DNA of 64,000 nucleotides from an uncultured Bacteroidota bacterium (GTDB lineage Bacteria > Bacteroidota > Bacteroidia > Chitinophagales > Chitinophagaceae). Positions 55,010-63,353 of the stretch are shown piece after piece. The translations under genes were made by a program, and so were the position numbers. The stretch spans positions 1 through 64,000 of the forward strand of contig CAIYTT010000028.1 in NCBI GenBank assembly GCA_903929195.1, given 5' to 3'. Under the pieces are notes generated by a model, which was not told the DNA's origin, did not search any database, and was given only the letters and a program-made list of their open reading frames with translations. Each line of letters opens with the position of its first letter. Position 1 is the first letter of the stretch.

Positions 55010-56044
55010 TTATGAAAAAGCATTCCAACCCTGTGCTATTAATTTGTGGTTATTACCACCCTTAGATAGCATGTAAGTTCCTTTCTCTTTTTCAGTAATA
55101 TAACCTATTACCGAAATATGTGCATTTGTTTTCATAATCTCGTAGTCCTCCTGTTTTATGGTAAAAAGAAGTTCGTAATCCTCGCCACCGCTTAATGCAC
55201 AACTGGTTCTATCTAATAAGAACTCTAATGCCATTTTTTCGGTGTCAGGGTGAAACGGAATTTTTCCTTCATATAAAACACAACCTACATTGCTGCTTTT
55301 ACAAATATGTAGTAATTCAGAGCTTAGCCCATCACTAATATCTATCATAGATGTGGGTGTAATATTATTTTCTTGTAACCATTCTACAATTTCTGCTCTT
55401 GGTTCCGGTTTTAGTATTCTACGTATTAAATAAGATTGGTCTTCCAAATCAGGTTGTATGCCCGGGTTTTCTAAAAATATCTTTTTTTCTCTCTCTAATA
55501 ATTGTAAACCTAAATAGGCAGCCCCTAAGTTGCCCGATACGCAAATTAAATCATTAACTTTTGCCCCGCTTCTGGTTACATATTTATCGGGGGCTACCTC
55601 GCCAATAGCAGTAACACTTATAATAAATCCTTTTTGACAACTGGATGTATCACCACCAATTAAATCAACATTATACTTTTGACAGGCTGCATAAACACCT
55701 TCATAAAATTCTTCTAATGCTTCTACCGAAAATTTATTAGATATACCAATAGACATAGTAATATGTGTAGGCGTTGCAAACATGGCATAAATATCAGACA
55801 AATTAACAGCTACAGCCTTATAACCTAAATGTTTAAGTGGGGTGTACATTAAATCGAAATGAATACCCTCTATTAATAAATCGGTAGAAACAACCATTTG
55901 CTTACCAAATTGGTCTATAACAGCTGCATCGTCGCCAACACTTAACAATGTGCCTGCCTGTGTAATTTCATTATTTTTTGTAAGATGTTCTATGAGTCCA
56001 AATTCGCCAAACTCACTTATTTCGGTTCTTTCGTTTTGTTGCAT
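55010..56044 (-). CDS. thiL: Thiamine-monophosphate kinase
   Basis: A 344-residue ThiL, which phosphorylates thiamine monophosphate to the diphosphate coenzyme. It shows SEFGEFGLIEHLT at the start, SVGDDAAVI (metal-binding Asp), VVSTDLLIEGIHFD, AVNLSDIYAMFATP, GGDTSSCQKG, SMIDISDGLSSEL and LSGGEDYELLF. The ATG at 56044 is used; the frame also opens at a TTG (56065), but a TACTTTTG -7-like element at 56070-56063 overlaps that position, supporting the downstream start. No other thi genes adjoin it. Confidence 0.94.
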   Translation of the reverse strand: MQQNERTEISEFGEFGLIEHLTKNNEITQAGTLLSVGDDAAVIDQFGKQMVVSTDLLIEGIHFDLMYTPLKHLGYKAVAVNLSDIYAMFATPTHITMSIGISNKFSVEALEEFYEGVYAACQKYNVDLIGGDTSSCQKGFIISVTAIGEVAPDKYVTRSGAKVNDLICVSGNLGAAYLGLQLLEREKKIFLENPGIQPDLEDQSYLIRRILKPEPRAEIVEWLQENNITPTSMIDISDGLSSELLHICKSSNVGCVLYEGKIPFHPDTEKMALEFLLDRTSCALSGGEDYELLFTIKQEDYEIMKTNAHISVIGYITEKEKGTYMLSKGGNNHKLIAQGWNAFS

Positions 56045-56119
56045 ATTTTTTGTTCTATTTTGCAAAAGTAGCTGAATCTTGCTTTTTTATTTATTACGTG
56101 TTTATTTGTAATGTTTCAT

Positions 56120-56710
56120 TTATTTTATTTCATCCACTGCTTTTATTTCAATAGTTGAAAGATTTTTTAAATACCTGCCACCGCCATTAATATCATTTGC
56201 AGATAAAACCAATAGTTTTTCAGGTATTTGATTTAAACTCTTCCCATTTTTTTCAGTAATTAGATATACATGATTCCCAATTTCAGTATTGTACAATTCA
56301 TTCCACGAATAGCTATTTTTATAACCGTCAACGGCAGTAAGAATTATAAAAAACTGATTGTAATTTTTGTAATTTGTAGATAAAATAACAGTGCTATCTA
56401 AAATTGTTTTTAATAATACTCCTTTCATATTTTTTGCATTTATAACTATATCGCCTTTATGATTCTTTATGTATACTGTACCAATAGATTCTTGCTTCAT
56501 TTGTAATAAATCTTTTTCAGTATATATCCTTTCTTTTTTCACTAAACCGAAGACCCTAAATTCATTTGTTATCATGTCATTTTTCTCATTAAGAATCAGT
56601 TCTTTATGGTTAGTTTGTGGCATAGATTCAAACAAAACCGGAGTACTTTTTGTTTGCGTGTATGCATTAAAAGCTAAAAAAATTGAAATTATTAAAAATA
56701 GATATTTCAT
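56120..56710 (-). CDS. Exported protein with sulfite-oxidase-like (molybdopterin) fold
   Basis: A 196-residue protein with signal peptide (1-18, ending AYTQ). The body resembles small Oxidored_molyb-type domains: VFGLVKKERIYTEKDLLQM, MKGVLLKTIL, FIILTAVDGYKNSYSWNELYN and a closing GGRYLKNLSTIEI. The cofactor-ligating Cys of true sulfite oxidases is not visible, so it may bind no molybdopterin. Bacteroidota encode many such short versions, uncharacterised. It lies 26 nt downstream of the LptF/G-like gene on the same strand, so they may share a transcript. Confidence 0.65.
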   Translation of the reverse strand: MKYLFLIISIFLAFNAYTQTKSTPVLFESMPQTNHKELILNEKNDMITNEFRVFGLVKKERIYTEKDLLQMKQESIGTVYIKNHKGDIVINAKNMKGVLLKTILDSTVILSTNYKNYNQFFIILTAVDGYKNSYSWNELYNTEIGNHVYLITEKNGKSLNQIPEKLLVLSANDINGGGRYLKNLSTIEIKAVDEIK

Positions 56711-56736
56711 AAGAAAATTTTTTATTAAAACGTATA

Positions 56737-57942
56737 TTATTTAATCTGCCTTCTGCACAAATAAAATGCAAATATCCCGAAAACAAAATTGGGTAACCAT
56801 ACAGCAAGAAAAGGACTAAAATTTGACTTGGTAGCAAAAGTTGTAGATGTTTGCAAAAACATAATATATATTGCACTTATAACTATGCCCAAAGCCAAAT
56901 GAAAACCACTACCGCCTCTAATTTTCTTGCTGGCAATACATACACCAATTATAGTTAAAATTAAGCCTGCAAATGGTTGGGCGCTACGCCGTTCTTTTTC
57001 AACAAAGTAGAAATTTAAATTTTCTCTGCCTCTGGTTTGTTCTGTATTTATGTATTTATTTAATTGTGGTGTAGTTAATGCCTCTTTTATAGCTTCATTC
57101 TTTTCTAAATCAGATGGTACAAAAGCATATTTCATATCCATGGCACTTACTGTGCGTACACTCTCCTGAAACGTATCGTTAGTGCGAATGGTTACATTAT
57201 GTAAATGCCATATTTTTAATGCCGTATCATAGTTTACCCAGTCTGCCATTAGTTTTTCGGCTAATAAAGTACCTTTAATTTTTTCGCATGTAAAATGGTT
57301 ACCTGTATTACTTATAAAATTAAAGCTTTGCATATATATATAGTTATCTTTACCTATACCTAAATGCACATTTTCGCCGGGAGCTAAATAATTACCGAAA
57401 TTACCATCATTAATATATTTATCTTCGAATGCAACTCTATTTTTATTGGCTACAGGTATTACCCAATGATTAGCAATAAAAGAAACTAAACATAGCAAAC
57501 CGCCACCAATAAAATAAGGTCTTAAAAATCGCTGAAAAGAAACGCCTGCCGAAAGCATAGCAATAATCTCTGATTTATAAGCAAGCTTTGAAGTAAAAAA
57601 AATAGTAGAAATAAAAATAAATAAGGGAAATAGTAATGCTGTAATATGGGGAACAAAATCCATATAATAATGTACTATGTCATTAAGTGGTACTTTTTTT
57701 TGAACGAAATTATCTACTTTTTCAGAATAGTCTATAACACACGAAATAACAGCCAAAATCATGATTGCAAAGACGAATGTGCTAATAAATTTACCTATAA
57801 GATAAACATCCAGTTTTTTTATACCTAATAAGCCCCAACCTCTGAATGGAATTTTATATTTTTTTACATTTTCCCCATCAAAACTTTCAGGCAGGTAATT
57901 TATGTTATTCGTATTGTCAATATCACTCTTTTGTTTATCCAT
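56737..57942 (-). CDS. LptF/LptG-family permease
   Basis: The ATG at 57942 is preferred; the open frame reaches 58068, but the added 42 residues contain an extra hydrophobic helix unusual for the family. The 401-residue YjgP/YjgQ protein has six helices: one near the N-terminus (LIGKFISTFVFAIMILAVIS), two more before residue 150, a periplasmic beta-jellyroll (about 160-300) and three at the end. KLDVYLIGKF at the start is characteristic. These permeases extract lipopolysaccharide for the Lpt bridge with LptB. LptF versus LptG cannot be separated here. Confidence 0.88.
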   Translation of the reverse strand: MDKQKSDIDNTNNINYLPESFDGENVKKYKIPFRGWGLLGIKKLDVYLIGKFISTFVFAIMILAVISCVIDYSEKVDNFVQKKVPLNDIVHYYMDFVPHITALLFPLFIFISTIFFTSKLAYKSEIIAMLSAGVSFQRFLRPYFIGGGLLCLVSFIANHWVIPVANKNRVAFEDKYINDGNFGNYLAPGENVHLGIGKDNYIYMQSFNFISNTGNHFTCEKIKGTLLAEKLMADWVNYDTALKIWHLHNVTIRTNDTFQESVRTVSAMDMKYAFVPSDLEKNEAIKEALTTPQLNKYINTEQTRGRENLNFYFVEKERRSAQPFAGLILTIIGVCIASKKIRGGSGFHLALGIVISAIYIMFLQTSTTFATKSNFSPFLAVWLPNFVFGIFAFYLCRRQIK

Positions 57943-58227
57943 AAATACTTCCCTAAACGAAATATTGTTACAATTAGTAAACAACAAAGTTAAGCCTAAA
58001 GCAAACAAATAAAGTCTATTAATACAAATGTATATATTAAAATATTCCCAAAAACAAGGAAAATCCAATTTTTTGGGTTGTTAATTAGTAATGCCCCCTT
58101 TTTTGGGGGGATAATTGGAAAAATCTAGTTTGTTGAAAACTGTTAAGAAAAGTACTACCTTCTTGAATTTCAGAAATAGACTATATAAAATTAAATATTT
58201 ATCGTTGAAATATAAAAATACACATTA

Positions 58228-59070
58228 TTAATAATCGCCATAAATAGTAATAGGTAATTCTGCAAGTGCAGCTGCTAATTGCTTATCGCTGGGTGCAATA
58301 CCATGCCATTCGTGTGTGCCTTCCATAAAACTTACGCCTTTGCCCATTTGCGTATGCATTATAATTGATATAGGTTTTGCTTTGCCGGTTGCGAGTTTTG
58401 CTTCTGCCATAACTTTTAAAATGTCATCTATATCATTTCCATTCATTTCAAACACTTGCCATCCAAATGCCTGTAACTTGTTGCTTAAAGAGCCTAAATT
58501 CATAACAACATTTGTAGGGCCGTCTATTTGTTGTCCATTATAATCTATTGTAGCAATTAAATTATCAATTTTATGGTGTGCTGCAAACATTAATGCTTCC
58601 CAGTTTTGTCCCTCTTGCATTTCACCATCACCATGTAAAGAATAAACAATATGCGAATCATTATTCATTTTCTTAGCCATTGCAGCCCCGCAGGCAACAC
58701 TTAAACCTTGCCCTAATGAGCCGCTGGCAATACGCACACCGGGTAAATGGTCGTGTGTAGCAGGATGACCCTGTAAACGAGTGTTTAGCTTTCTGAAAGT
58801 ACTGAGTTCCTTAATATCAAAATAGCCACTACGTGCTAAAACACTATAAAACAAAGGGGATATATGCCCATTAGACAAAAAGAAAATATCTTCGTTAATA
58901 CCATCCATTTCAAAACCCGCCTTACGTTCCATTATATTAAAATAGAGAGCTGTTAAAAAATCAGAACAGCCTAAAGACCCACCGGGATGCCCGCTTTGCA
59001 CAGCATGTACCATTCTTAATATATCGCGGCGTACCTGTGTAGCCATTTGTTTCAATTCAATACGTTCCAT
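58228..59070 (-). CDS. Transketolase, N-terminal subunit
   Basis: A 280-residue protein equal to the thiamine-diphosphate-binding half of transketolase. SGHPGGSLGCSDFL near 26, HPATHDHLPGV near 102, GSLGQGLSVACG near 117 and the TPP motif GDGEMQEGQNWEAL near 146 are present. In split transketolases a separate C-terminal subunit supplies the pyrimidine-binding half and normally sits immediately downstream. Here the next gene downstream (minus strand) is the LptF/G permease, and no partner gene occurs in the window. The sequence is intact, so the partner is probably elsewhere. Confidence 0.92.
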   Translation of the reverse strand: MERIELKQMATQVRRDILRMVHAVQSGHPGGSLGCSDFLTALYFNIMERKAGFEMDGINEDIFFLSNGHISPLFYSVLARSGYFDIKELSTFRKLNTRLQGHPATHDHLPGVRIASGSLGQGLSVACGAAMAKKMNNDSHIVYSLHGDGEMQEGQNWEALMFAAHHKIDNLIATIDYNGQQIDGPTNVVMNLGSLSNKLQAFGWQVFEMNGNDIDDILKVMAEAKLATGKAKPISIIMHTQMGKGVSFMEGTHEWHGIAPSDKQLAAALAELPITIYGDY

Positions 59071-59149
59071 TAAAATACTTTATTTACAGGCAAAAGTAAG
59101 TTATATGCTTTGTTTTTTAGAAAAACAATAAATAATAGCTCCATTTTAT

Positions 59150-59644
59150 TTATCGCTTACCTAATTCTATTACTTCACATTGTTTCATATCCTTGCCATC
59201 TATTACAAATCTTATTATCGTGCGTACGGTATGCCACCCCGAATGGCCGGCAGCACCCGGATTAATATGTAAACAATTTATTTTATTGTCGTAAATAACT
59301 TTTAATATATGCGAGTGCCCTGAAATAAATAAACGGGAAGCATTTGTAATTAATTGGTCTTTTATTCCCGGTGCATATTTAGCAGGATGGCCGCCAATAT
59401 GGGTAATAAACACATTCACTTCTTCGCAAGTAAAAATGAGTTTTTCCGGATACTTTAGTCTTATATCTATATTATCTATATTGCCATAAACACCCCTTAA
59501 TGGTTTAAAATCTTTTAATTTGTCGGCAATTCCTATGTAGCCGAAATCACCGGCATGCCAAATTTCATCGCAATTCTCAAAATGTTTAAAAACAGCATCG
59601 TCTAAAAAACTATGTGTATCCGATATTAATCCTATTCTTGTCAC
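59150..59644 (-). CDS. YfcE-type metallophosphoesterase
   Basis: A 164-residue calcineurin-like phosphodiesterase of the MJ0936/YfcE group. All metal-binding motifs are visible: SDTH (8-11), WHAGDFG (Asp near 33), GNID, THIGGHPAKY and SGHSH, then NPGAAGHSGWH near the end. These enzymes hydrolyse phosphodiester bonds in vitro; the natural substrate is unknown. The start is GTG at 59644, placing the SDTH motif at the usual distance. It lies 24 nt past the hxlR-type gene's stop on the same strand, so the two are likely co-transcribed. Confidence 0.88.
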   Translation of the reverse strand: MTRIGLISDTHSFLDDAVFKHFENCDEIWHAGDFGYIGIADKLKDFKPLRGVYGNIDNIDIRLKYPEKLIFTCEEVNVFITHIGGHPAKYAPGIKDQLITNASRLFISGHSHILKVIYDNKINCLHINPGAAGHSGWHTVRTIIRFVIDGKDMKQCEVIELGKR

Positions 59645-59668
59645 AATTACTACTATTACAAGGTTACT

Positions 59669-60025
59669 TTATTGATTTTCTTTGGTCATTACTTTCTTTC
59701 TATGCTCTTTCCCCCAATCATGTAGTGAATTAATTACACTTCTAAGCGAATCAGCGTATGGAGTAAGCGAGTAGGAAACAGATACCGGAATAGAGTCATA
59801 AACGCTTCGTTTTACTAATTGATGCATCTCCAAGTCTTTTAACTCTTTCGACAACATTTTAGGTGTTATACCTAATAATGTATGTAATTCTTTAAATCTA
59901 TATTTGCCATGTGCTAATGCAATAATAATTGGGAGTTTCCATTTTCCGTTTAAAACATCTAATGCATCCCTAACTGCTAATAATTGCCCGTTACATTCAA
60001 CTTCGCCTATTTTTTCTATATTCAT
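59669..60025 (-). CDS. HxlR-family transcriptional regulator
   Basis: A 118-residue winged-helix protein with the family's opening Cys (Cys11), RDALDVLNGKWKLPIIIAL, RFKELHTLLGITPKMLSKELKDLE and a C-terminal dimer helix. HxlR/YodB-type proteins sense electrophiles or redox change and often repress an adjacent divergent gene. Here the divergent neighbour is a DoxX-family gene, and a palindrome lies over the shared promoter region (60078-60114). The metallophosphoesterase gene follows downstream. Confidence 0.92.
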   Translation of the reverse strand: MNIEKIGEVECNGQLLAVRDALDVLNGKWKLPIIIALAHGKYRFKELHTLLGITPKMLSKELKDLEMHQLVKRSVYDSIPVSVSYSLTPYADSLRSVINSLHDWGKEHRKKVMTKENQ

Positions 60026-60077
60026 CTTCTATAATTATTTGTTTATACAAACTAATAACACTGAAAATTTATAATGT

Positions 60078-60114
60078 TGCTATACAAAAGTATATCAGTA
60101 TAAAAAGTATAGCA
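60078..60114. promoter_or_regulatory. Candidate HxlR operator between the divergent promoters
   Basis: TGCTATAC (60078-60085) and GTATAGCA (60107-60114) form an inverted repeat around GTATA direct repeats. It covers the hxlR -7 box and touches its -33 box, the position expected for autorepression and joint control of doxX. Confidence 0.55.
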
Positions 60115-60116
60115 AA
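60085..60116 (-). promoter_or_regulatory. Consensus promoter of the hxlR-type gene
   Basis: On the minus strand TTTG (60116-60113), a 20-base spacer and TACTTTTG (60092-60085) match the Bacteroidota -33/-7 consensus exactly. Predicted leader of about 50 nt. Confidence 0.75.
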
Positions 60117-60147
60117 TATACAATAATTTGCACGAAAATTATAAAAA

Positions 60148-60510
60148 ATGAAAACAAATAAAATTATCTATTGGATTACAACAGGCATTTTTTCAGCCTT
60201 CATGCTTATGAGTGCTTATATGTATTTAAGCCATAATGCAAAGATTGTGGAAGCATACAAAGAAATTGGCTTCCCATTGTTTTTTGCTAATATATTGGGA
60301 ACAGCAAAACTATTAGGTGCAATAGGTATATTGCAACCACTATATCCTAAATTGAAAGAATGGGCTTATGCCGGGTTTACATTTGTACTTATTGGTGCTA
60401 TAAGTACACATATTATTACATCTACCAGTTTTGTACCCGCGTTACTATTTACGCTAATATTAGCTACTTCTTATTATTTTAATATGAAAGAATATAGTGC
60501 TAAAGCTTAA
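60148..60510 (+). CDS. DoxX-family membrane protein
   Basis: A 120-residue protein with four membrane helices, beginning KIIYWITTGIFSAFMLMSAYMY and containing LGTAKLLGAIGIL, typical of DoxX/DoxX-like (DUF6326-like) proteins. Members are small redox-linked membrane proteins of unclear role. Divergent from an HxlR regulator 122 nt away with a shared operator candidate, so expression is probably controlled by that regulator. A -7-like TAATTTG at 60124-60130 lies 17 nt before the ATG. A terminator follows. Confidence 0.87.
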   Translation: MKTNKIIYWITTGIFSAFMLMSAYMYLSHNAKIVEAYKEIGFPLFFANILGTAKLLGAIGILQPLYPKLKEWAYAGFTFVLIGAISTHIITSTSFVPALLFTLILATSYYFNMKEYSAKA

Positions 60511-60540
60511 TATTTGTTAGTTTCCTGAGATTAAATAGAT

Positions 60541-60585
60541 AACTACGAAAATTATTTACATAAAATAGTTTTCGTAGTTTTTTTG
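60541..60585 (+). terminator. Terminator of the DoxX gene
   Basis: AACTACGAAAA (60541-60551) pairs with TTTTCGTAGTT (60569-60579), followed by a run of T to 60584. Confidence 0.9.
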
Positions 60586-60801
60586 GTGTATAAAATCGTA
60601 GCATTTAAATTTTAATCTAAAGTAGCTGATAATTTTAGTAAAGAGATAATCTATAACTATTTTGTTTTATACTATACCTAAACGGAGGTAATTTGATTGT
60701 CTTACATCAAATACATACATTGTTACAATATAGATATTTTTAAAGTAGTTAGGGTGCTATTCTATGTATAATATGCATAAAATAGCAACGTTGTATTGTA
60801 A

Positions 60802-62694
60802 TTAAGATTGTTCCATTTCACTTAGTTCCAACCATCTCATTTCTTTTGTTTCTAATAAGCCGGTTATTTGGGTTAGGCGAAAACTTATTTTTTGTATCTC
60901 ATCATAGTTTAAACCCGGATTTTCCATTTTTTCTGTAATTGATACCCTTTCTTTTTCTAAATTGGCAATCTCTTTTTCTAATTGTTCAAATTCTTTTTTG
61001 TCTTTAAATGACCATTTCTTTTTAGGTGCAGTATTAATTGATACTGAAGGGGTAGGTGTATATTCTGTTACAATTTCTTTTCCGGGTGGCTTTTCCTTCA
61101 ATTTTTCTTCAATGCGATAATTGGTGTAATTACCGGGATAATCTCTAATAACTCCATTGCCTTCAAAAATAAACAAATGGTCAACTAATCTATCCATAAA
61201 ATAACGGTCGTGAGATACAATTATTAAACAACCTTGATAATCGTTTAAAAAATTTTCTACAACAGATAATGTAGGTAAGTCTAAATCGTTGGTGGGTTCA
61301 TCAAGAATTAAAAAATTAGGATTACGAAAAAGAACAGATAATAACTGTAATCGTTTTTTTTCGCCTCCGCTCAGTTTCGATAAATAATTATATTGTTGCT
61401 CCGGTGGAAATAAAAAGAGTGTTAAGAATTGCGAAGCCGATAAGGAACTACCATCTGCAAGTGGAAAGTTTTCAGCAATATTCTTTACATATTCTATTAA
61501 TCGCATGTCTTCCTTAATAACTAAGCCCTGCTGCGAAAAATTGCCGAAAACTACTGTGTCTCCAATATTAATTTTGCCACTATCCGGCATAGCTTGCTCT
61601 TGCAATAATTGCAGGAAGGTACTTTTGCCTGTTCCGTTTTGTCCAATGATACCTATACGTTCACCTTTTTTAAAGGTATAATCGAAGCCTTTAAGAATTA
61701 CTTTATCACCAAAACTCTTATAGACTTTTTTCATTTCTGCAATTTTACCTCCTAGCCGGTTCATTTTCATTTGCAATTGCACTTGCAAGTCTTCCACTTT
61801 TTGTTTGGCTTTAGTTTGTATTTCATAAAAATTATCTTGCCTGCTTTTAGATTTTGTAGTTCTAGCTTTAGGTTGTTTACGCATCCATTCAAGCTCTTTG
61901 CGAAACAGGTTTTTTGCTTTGTCTATATTAGAAAGCGTATTTTCTATACGGGCTGCTTTTTTCTCTAAATAATTTTGATAGTCGCCTTTATAAGTGTATA
62001 AGTTTTCGGTATCTATTTCCCATATTTCTTCACATACATCTTCTAAGAAATAACGGTCGTGGGTAACCATAAGAAGCGTAACTTTTTGTTGATTAAGATA
62101 ATTTTCAAGCCATTCTACCATTTCAATATCCAAATGGTTGGTAGGCTCATCCATTATCAACAATACATGTTTATGCTCAAAACCAATATCTATAAGTGTT
62201 TGTGCAAGGGCTATACGCTTACGTTGCCCACCCGATAGGGTTTTTACTTTTTGGTCGAGCTGTGTAATATTTAATTTACCGAGTATTTGTTTTACCTTAC
62301 CTTCAAATTCCCATGCCCCTAATTCGTCTATACGTGCCAGAGCGTGTGCAATATCATTGGGGTCTTTACCGGGATTATTTAATATTTTTTCATATTCTCT
62401 AAGAGCCTCAGCAACAGGGTGCTTATAATGAAAAATATTATCTAATGCAGTTAGTTCTTCTTCAAAATGGGGTTCTTGTTCAAATAATGCAACTGTAACA
62501 TCTTTATGAATCCATAGCGTACCGTCATCAAGAGTTTCTTTTCCTGCAAGAATTTTCAATAAAGTACTTTTTCCTGTCCCGTTACGGGCAATGAGTGCTA
62601 TTTTATCGCCCTCACTAATATGAAAAGTAATATCTGTAAATAAAGGTTTTATACCGTGCGATTTACTTATACGGTTCGCTGTTACATAATGCAT
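60802..62694 (-). CDS. ABC-F family ATPase (Uup-like)
   Basis: A 630-residue soluble protein with two ABC domains and no membrane helices. First domain: Walker A RNGTGKST, signature LSGGQRKRIALAQ, Walker B LLIMDEPTNHLD. Second domain: Walker A GQNGTGKST, signature LSGGEKKRLQLLS, Walker B FLILDEPTNDLD. Between them is the helical P-site tRNA interaction linker (RKELEWMRKQPKARTTKSKS). The C-terminal coiled coil (about 560-625, FEQLEKEIANLEKERVS) is the Uup mark. ABC-F proteins act on stalled ribosomes. The ATG at 62694 is preferred to a TTG nine bases upstream; TATCTTTG at 62708-62701 would give a nearly leaderless mRNA. Confidence 0.93.
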   Translation of the reverse strand: MHYVTANRISKSHGIKPLFTDITFHISEGDKIALIARNGTGKSTLLKILAGKETLDDGTLWIHKDVTVALFEQEPHFEEELTALDNIFHYKHPVAEALREYEKILNNPGKDPNDIAHALARIDELGAWEFEGKVKQILGKLNITQLDQKVKTLSGGQRKRIALAQTLIDIGFEHKHVLLIMDEPTNHLDIEMVEWLENYLNQQKVTLLMVTHDRYFLEDVCEEIWEIDTENLYTYKGDYQNYLEKKAARIENTLSNIDKAKNLFRKELEWMRKQPKARTTKSKSRQDNFYEIQTKAKQKVEDLQVQLQMKMNRLGGKIAEMKKVYKSFGDKVILKGFDYTFKKGERIGIIGQNGTGKSTFLQLLQEQAMPDSGKINIGDTVVFGNFSQQGLVIKEDMRLIEYVKNIAENFPLADGSSLSASQFLTLFLFPPEQQYNYLSKLSGGEKKRLQLLSVLFRNPNFLILDEPTNDLDLPTLSVVENFLNDYQGCLIIVSHDRYFMDRLVDHLFIFEGNGVIRDYPGNYTNYRIEEKLKEKPPGKEIVTEYTPTPSVSINTAPKKKWSFKDKKEFEQLEKEIANLEKERVSITEKMENPGLNYDEIQKISFRLTQITGLLETKEMRWLELSEMEQS

Positions 62695-62742
62695 ATACCG
62701 CAAAGATAAGCTTGGAGTGCCAAAGCATTTGTTATTCTTTAA

Positions 62743-63294
62743 TCAATTGATTTCAGACTTATTATTTTGCTTATCCCATTCCCATTTAAGTAACGAATAG
62801 ACCTCAGAATCTTCATTGATACCATTCACACAATAATCTTCGCGGCTTGTACCCTCTCTGGTAAAACCATATTTTTGAATTAAATGTACTGAGGCTACAT
62901 TTTCAATTGCGACACATGCCTGAATACGGTGCAGTTGTAGTTCTGTAAAACCATAATTCAGTACATATCTTAGAGCTTCAGTCATTATACCTTGCTGTTT
63001 ATATTCGTTTTGCCGTAATAAGTAGAATAATTCAGCTCTTCTATGTGTTTTATTCCATGTGTGAAAGCCACATTCGCCTATTGGTTTATTCGTTTCATTA
63101 AGAATAATAAGAAAAAAGAAATGAGAAATACGGTGGGTCTCCATTCCCTGTAAGTACATTTCTTTATAGTGCTTAAAACCCATATCATCAACACCAAGGA
63201 ACTCTTTTATTTCCTCGTCTGAATTAGACCTAAACAAATCTCTTATGGTTTGCGGTGTAATAGAAATAAGAGTTAGTCGAGGTGTGGCTATCAT
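62743..63294 (-). CDS. RimJ/RimL-type GNAT acetyltransferase
   Basis: A 183-residue N-acetyltransferase. The opening TPRLTLISITPQTI is typical of the group, GECGFHTWNKTHRRAELFYLL leads to the acetyl-CoA-binding strand, RQNEYKQQGIMTEAL is the phosphate-binding loop (Q/R-x-x-G-I/M), and NVASVHLIQKYGFTREG closes the fold. Members acetylate protein N-termini, amino acids or antibiotics; the substrate is unknown. Probably separate from the ABC-F gene 49 nt downstream, which has its own -7-like box. Confidence 0.9.
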   Translation of the reverse strand: MIATPRLTLISITPQTIRDLFRSNSDEEIKEFLGVDDMGFKHYKEMYLQGMETHRISHFFFLIILNETNKPIGECGFHTWNKTHRRAELFYLLRQNEYKQQGIMTEALRYVLNYGFTELQLHRIQACVAIENVASVHLIQKYGFTREGTSREDYCVNGINEDSEVYSLLKWEWDKQNNKSEIN

Positions 63295-63353
63295 AAAAAT
63301 TGAAATATATTTTTTTAGAAGGTATTCAATGAATGATTTTTTTGAAATTTTAA

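Noticed and set aside
58093-58109. CCCCC-TTTTTT-GGGGGG hairpin between the LptF/G and transketolase genes
   Set aside because: Five-base stem with no T-tract in the transcribed direction; too weak to call a terminator, though it stands out in AT-rich DNA.
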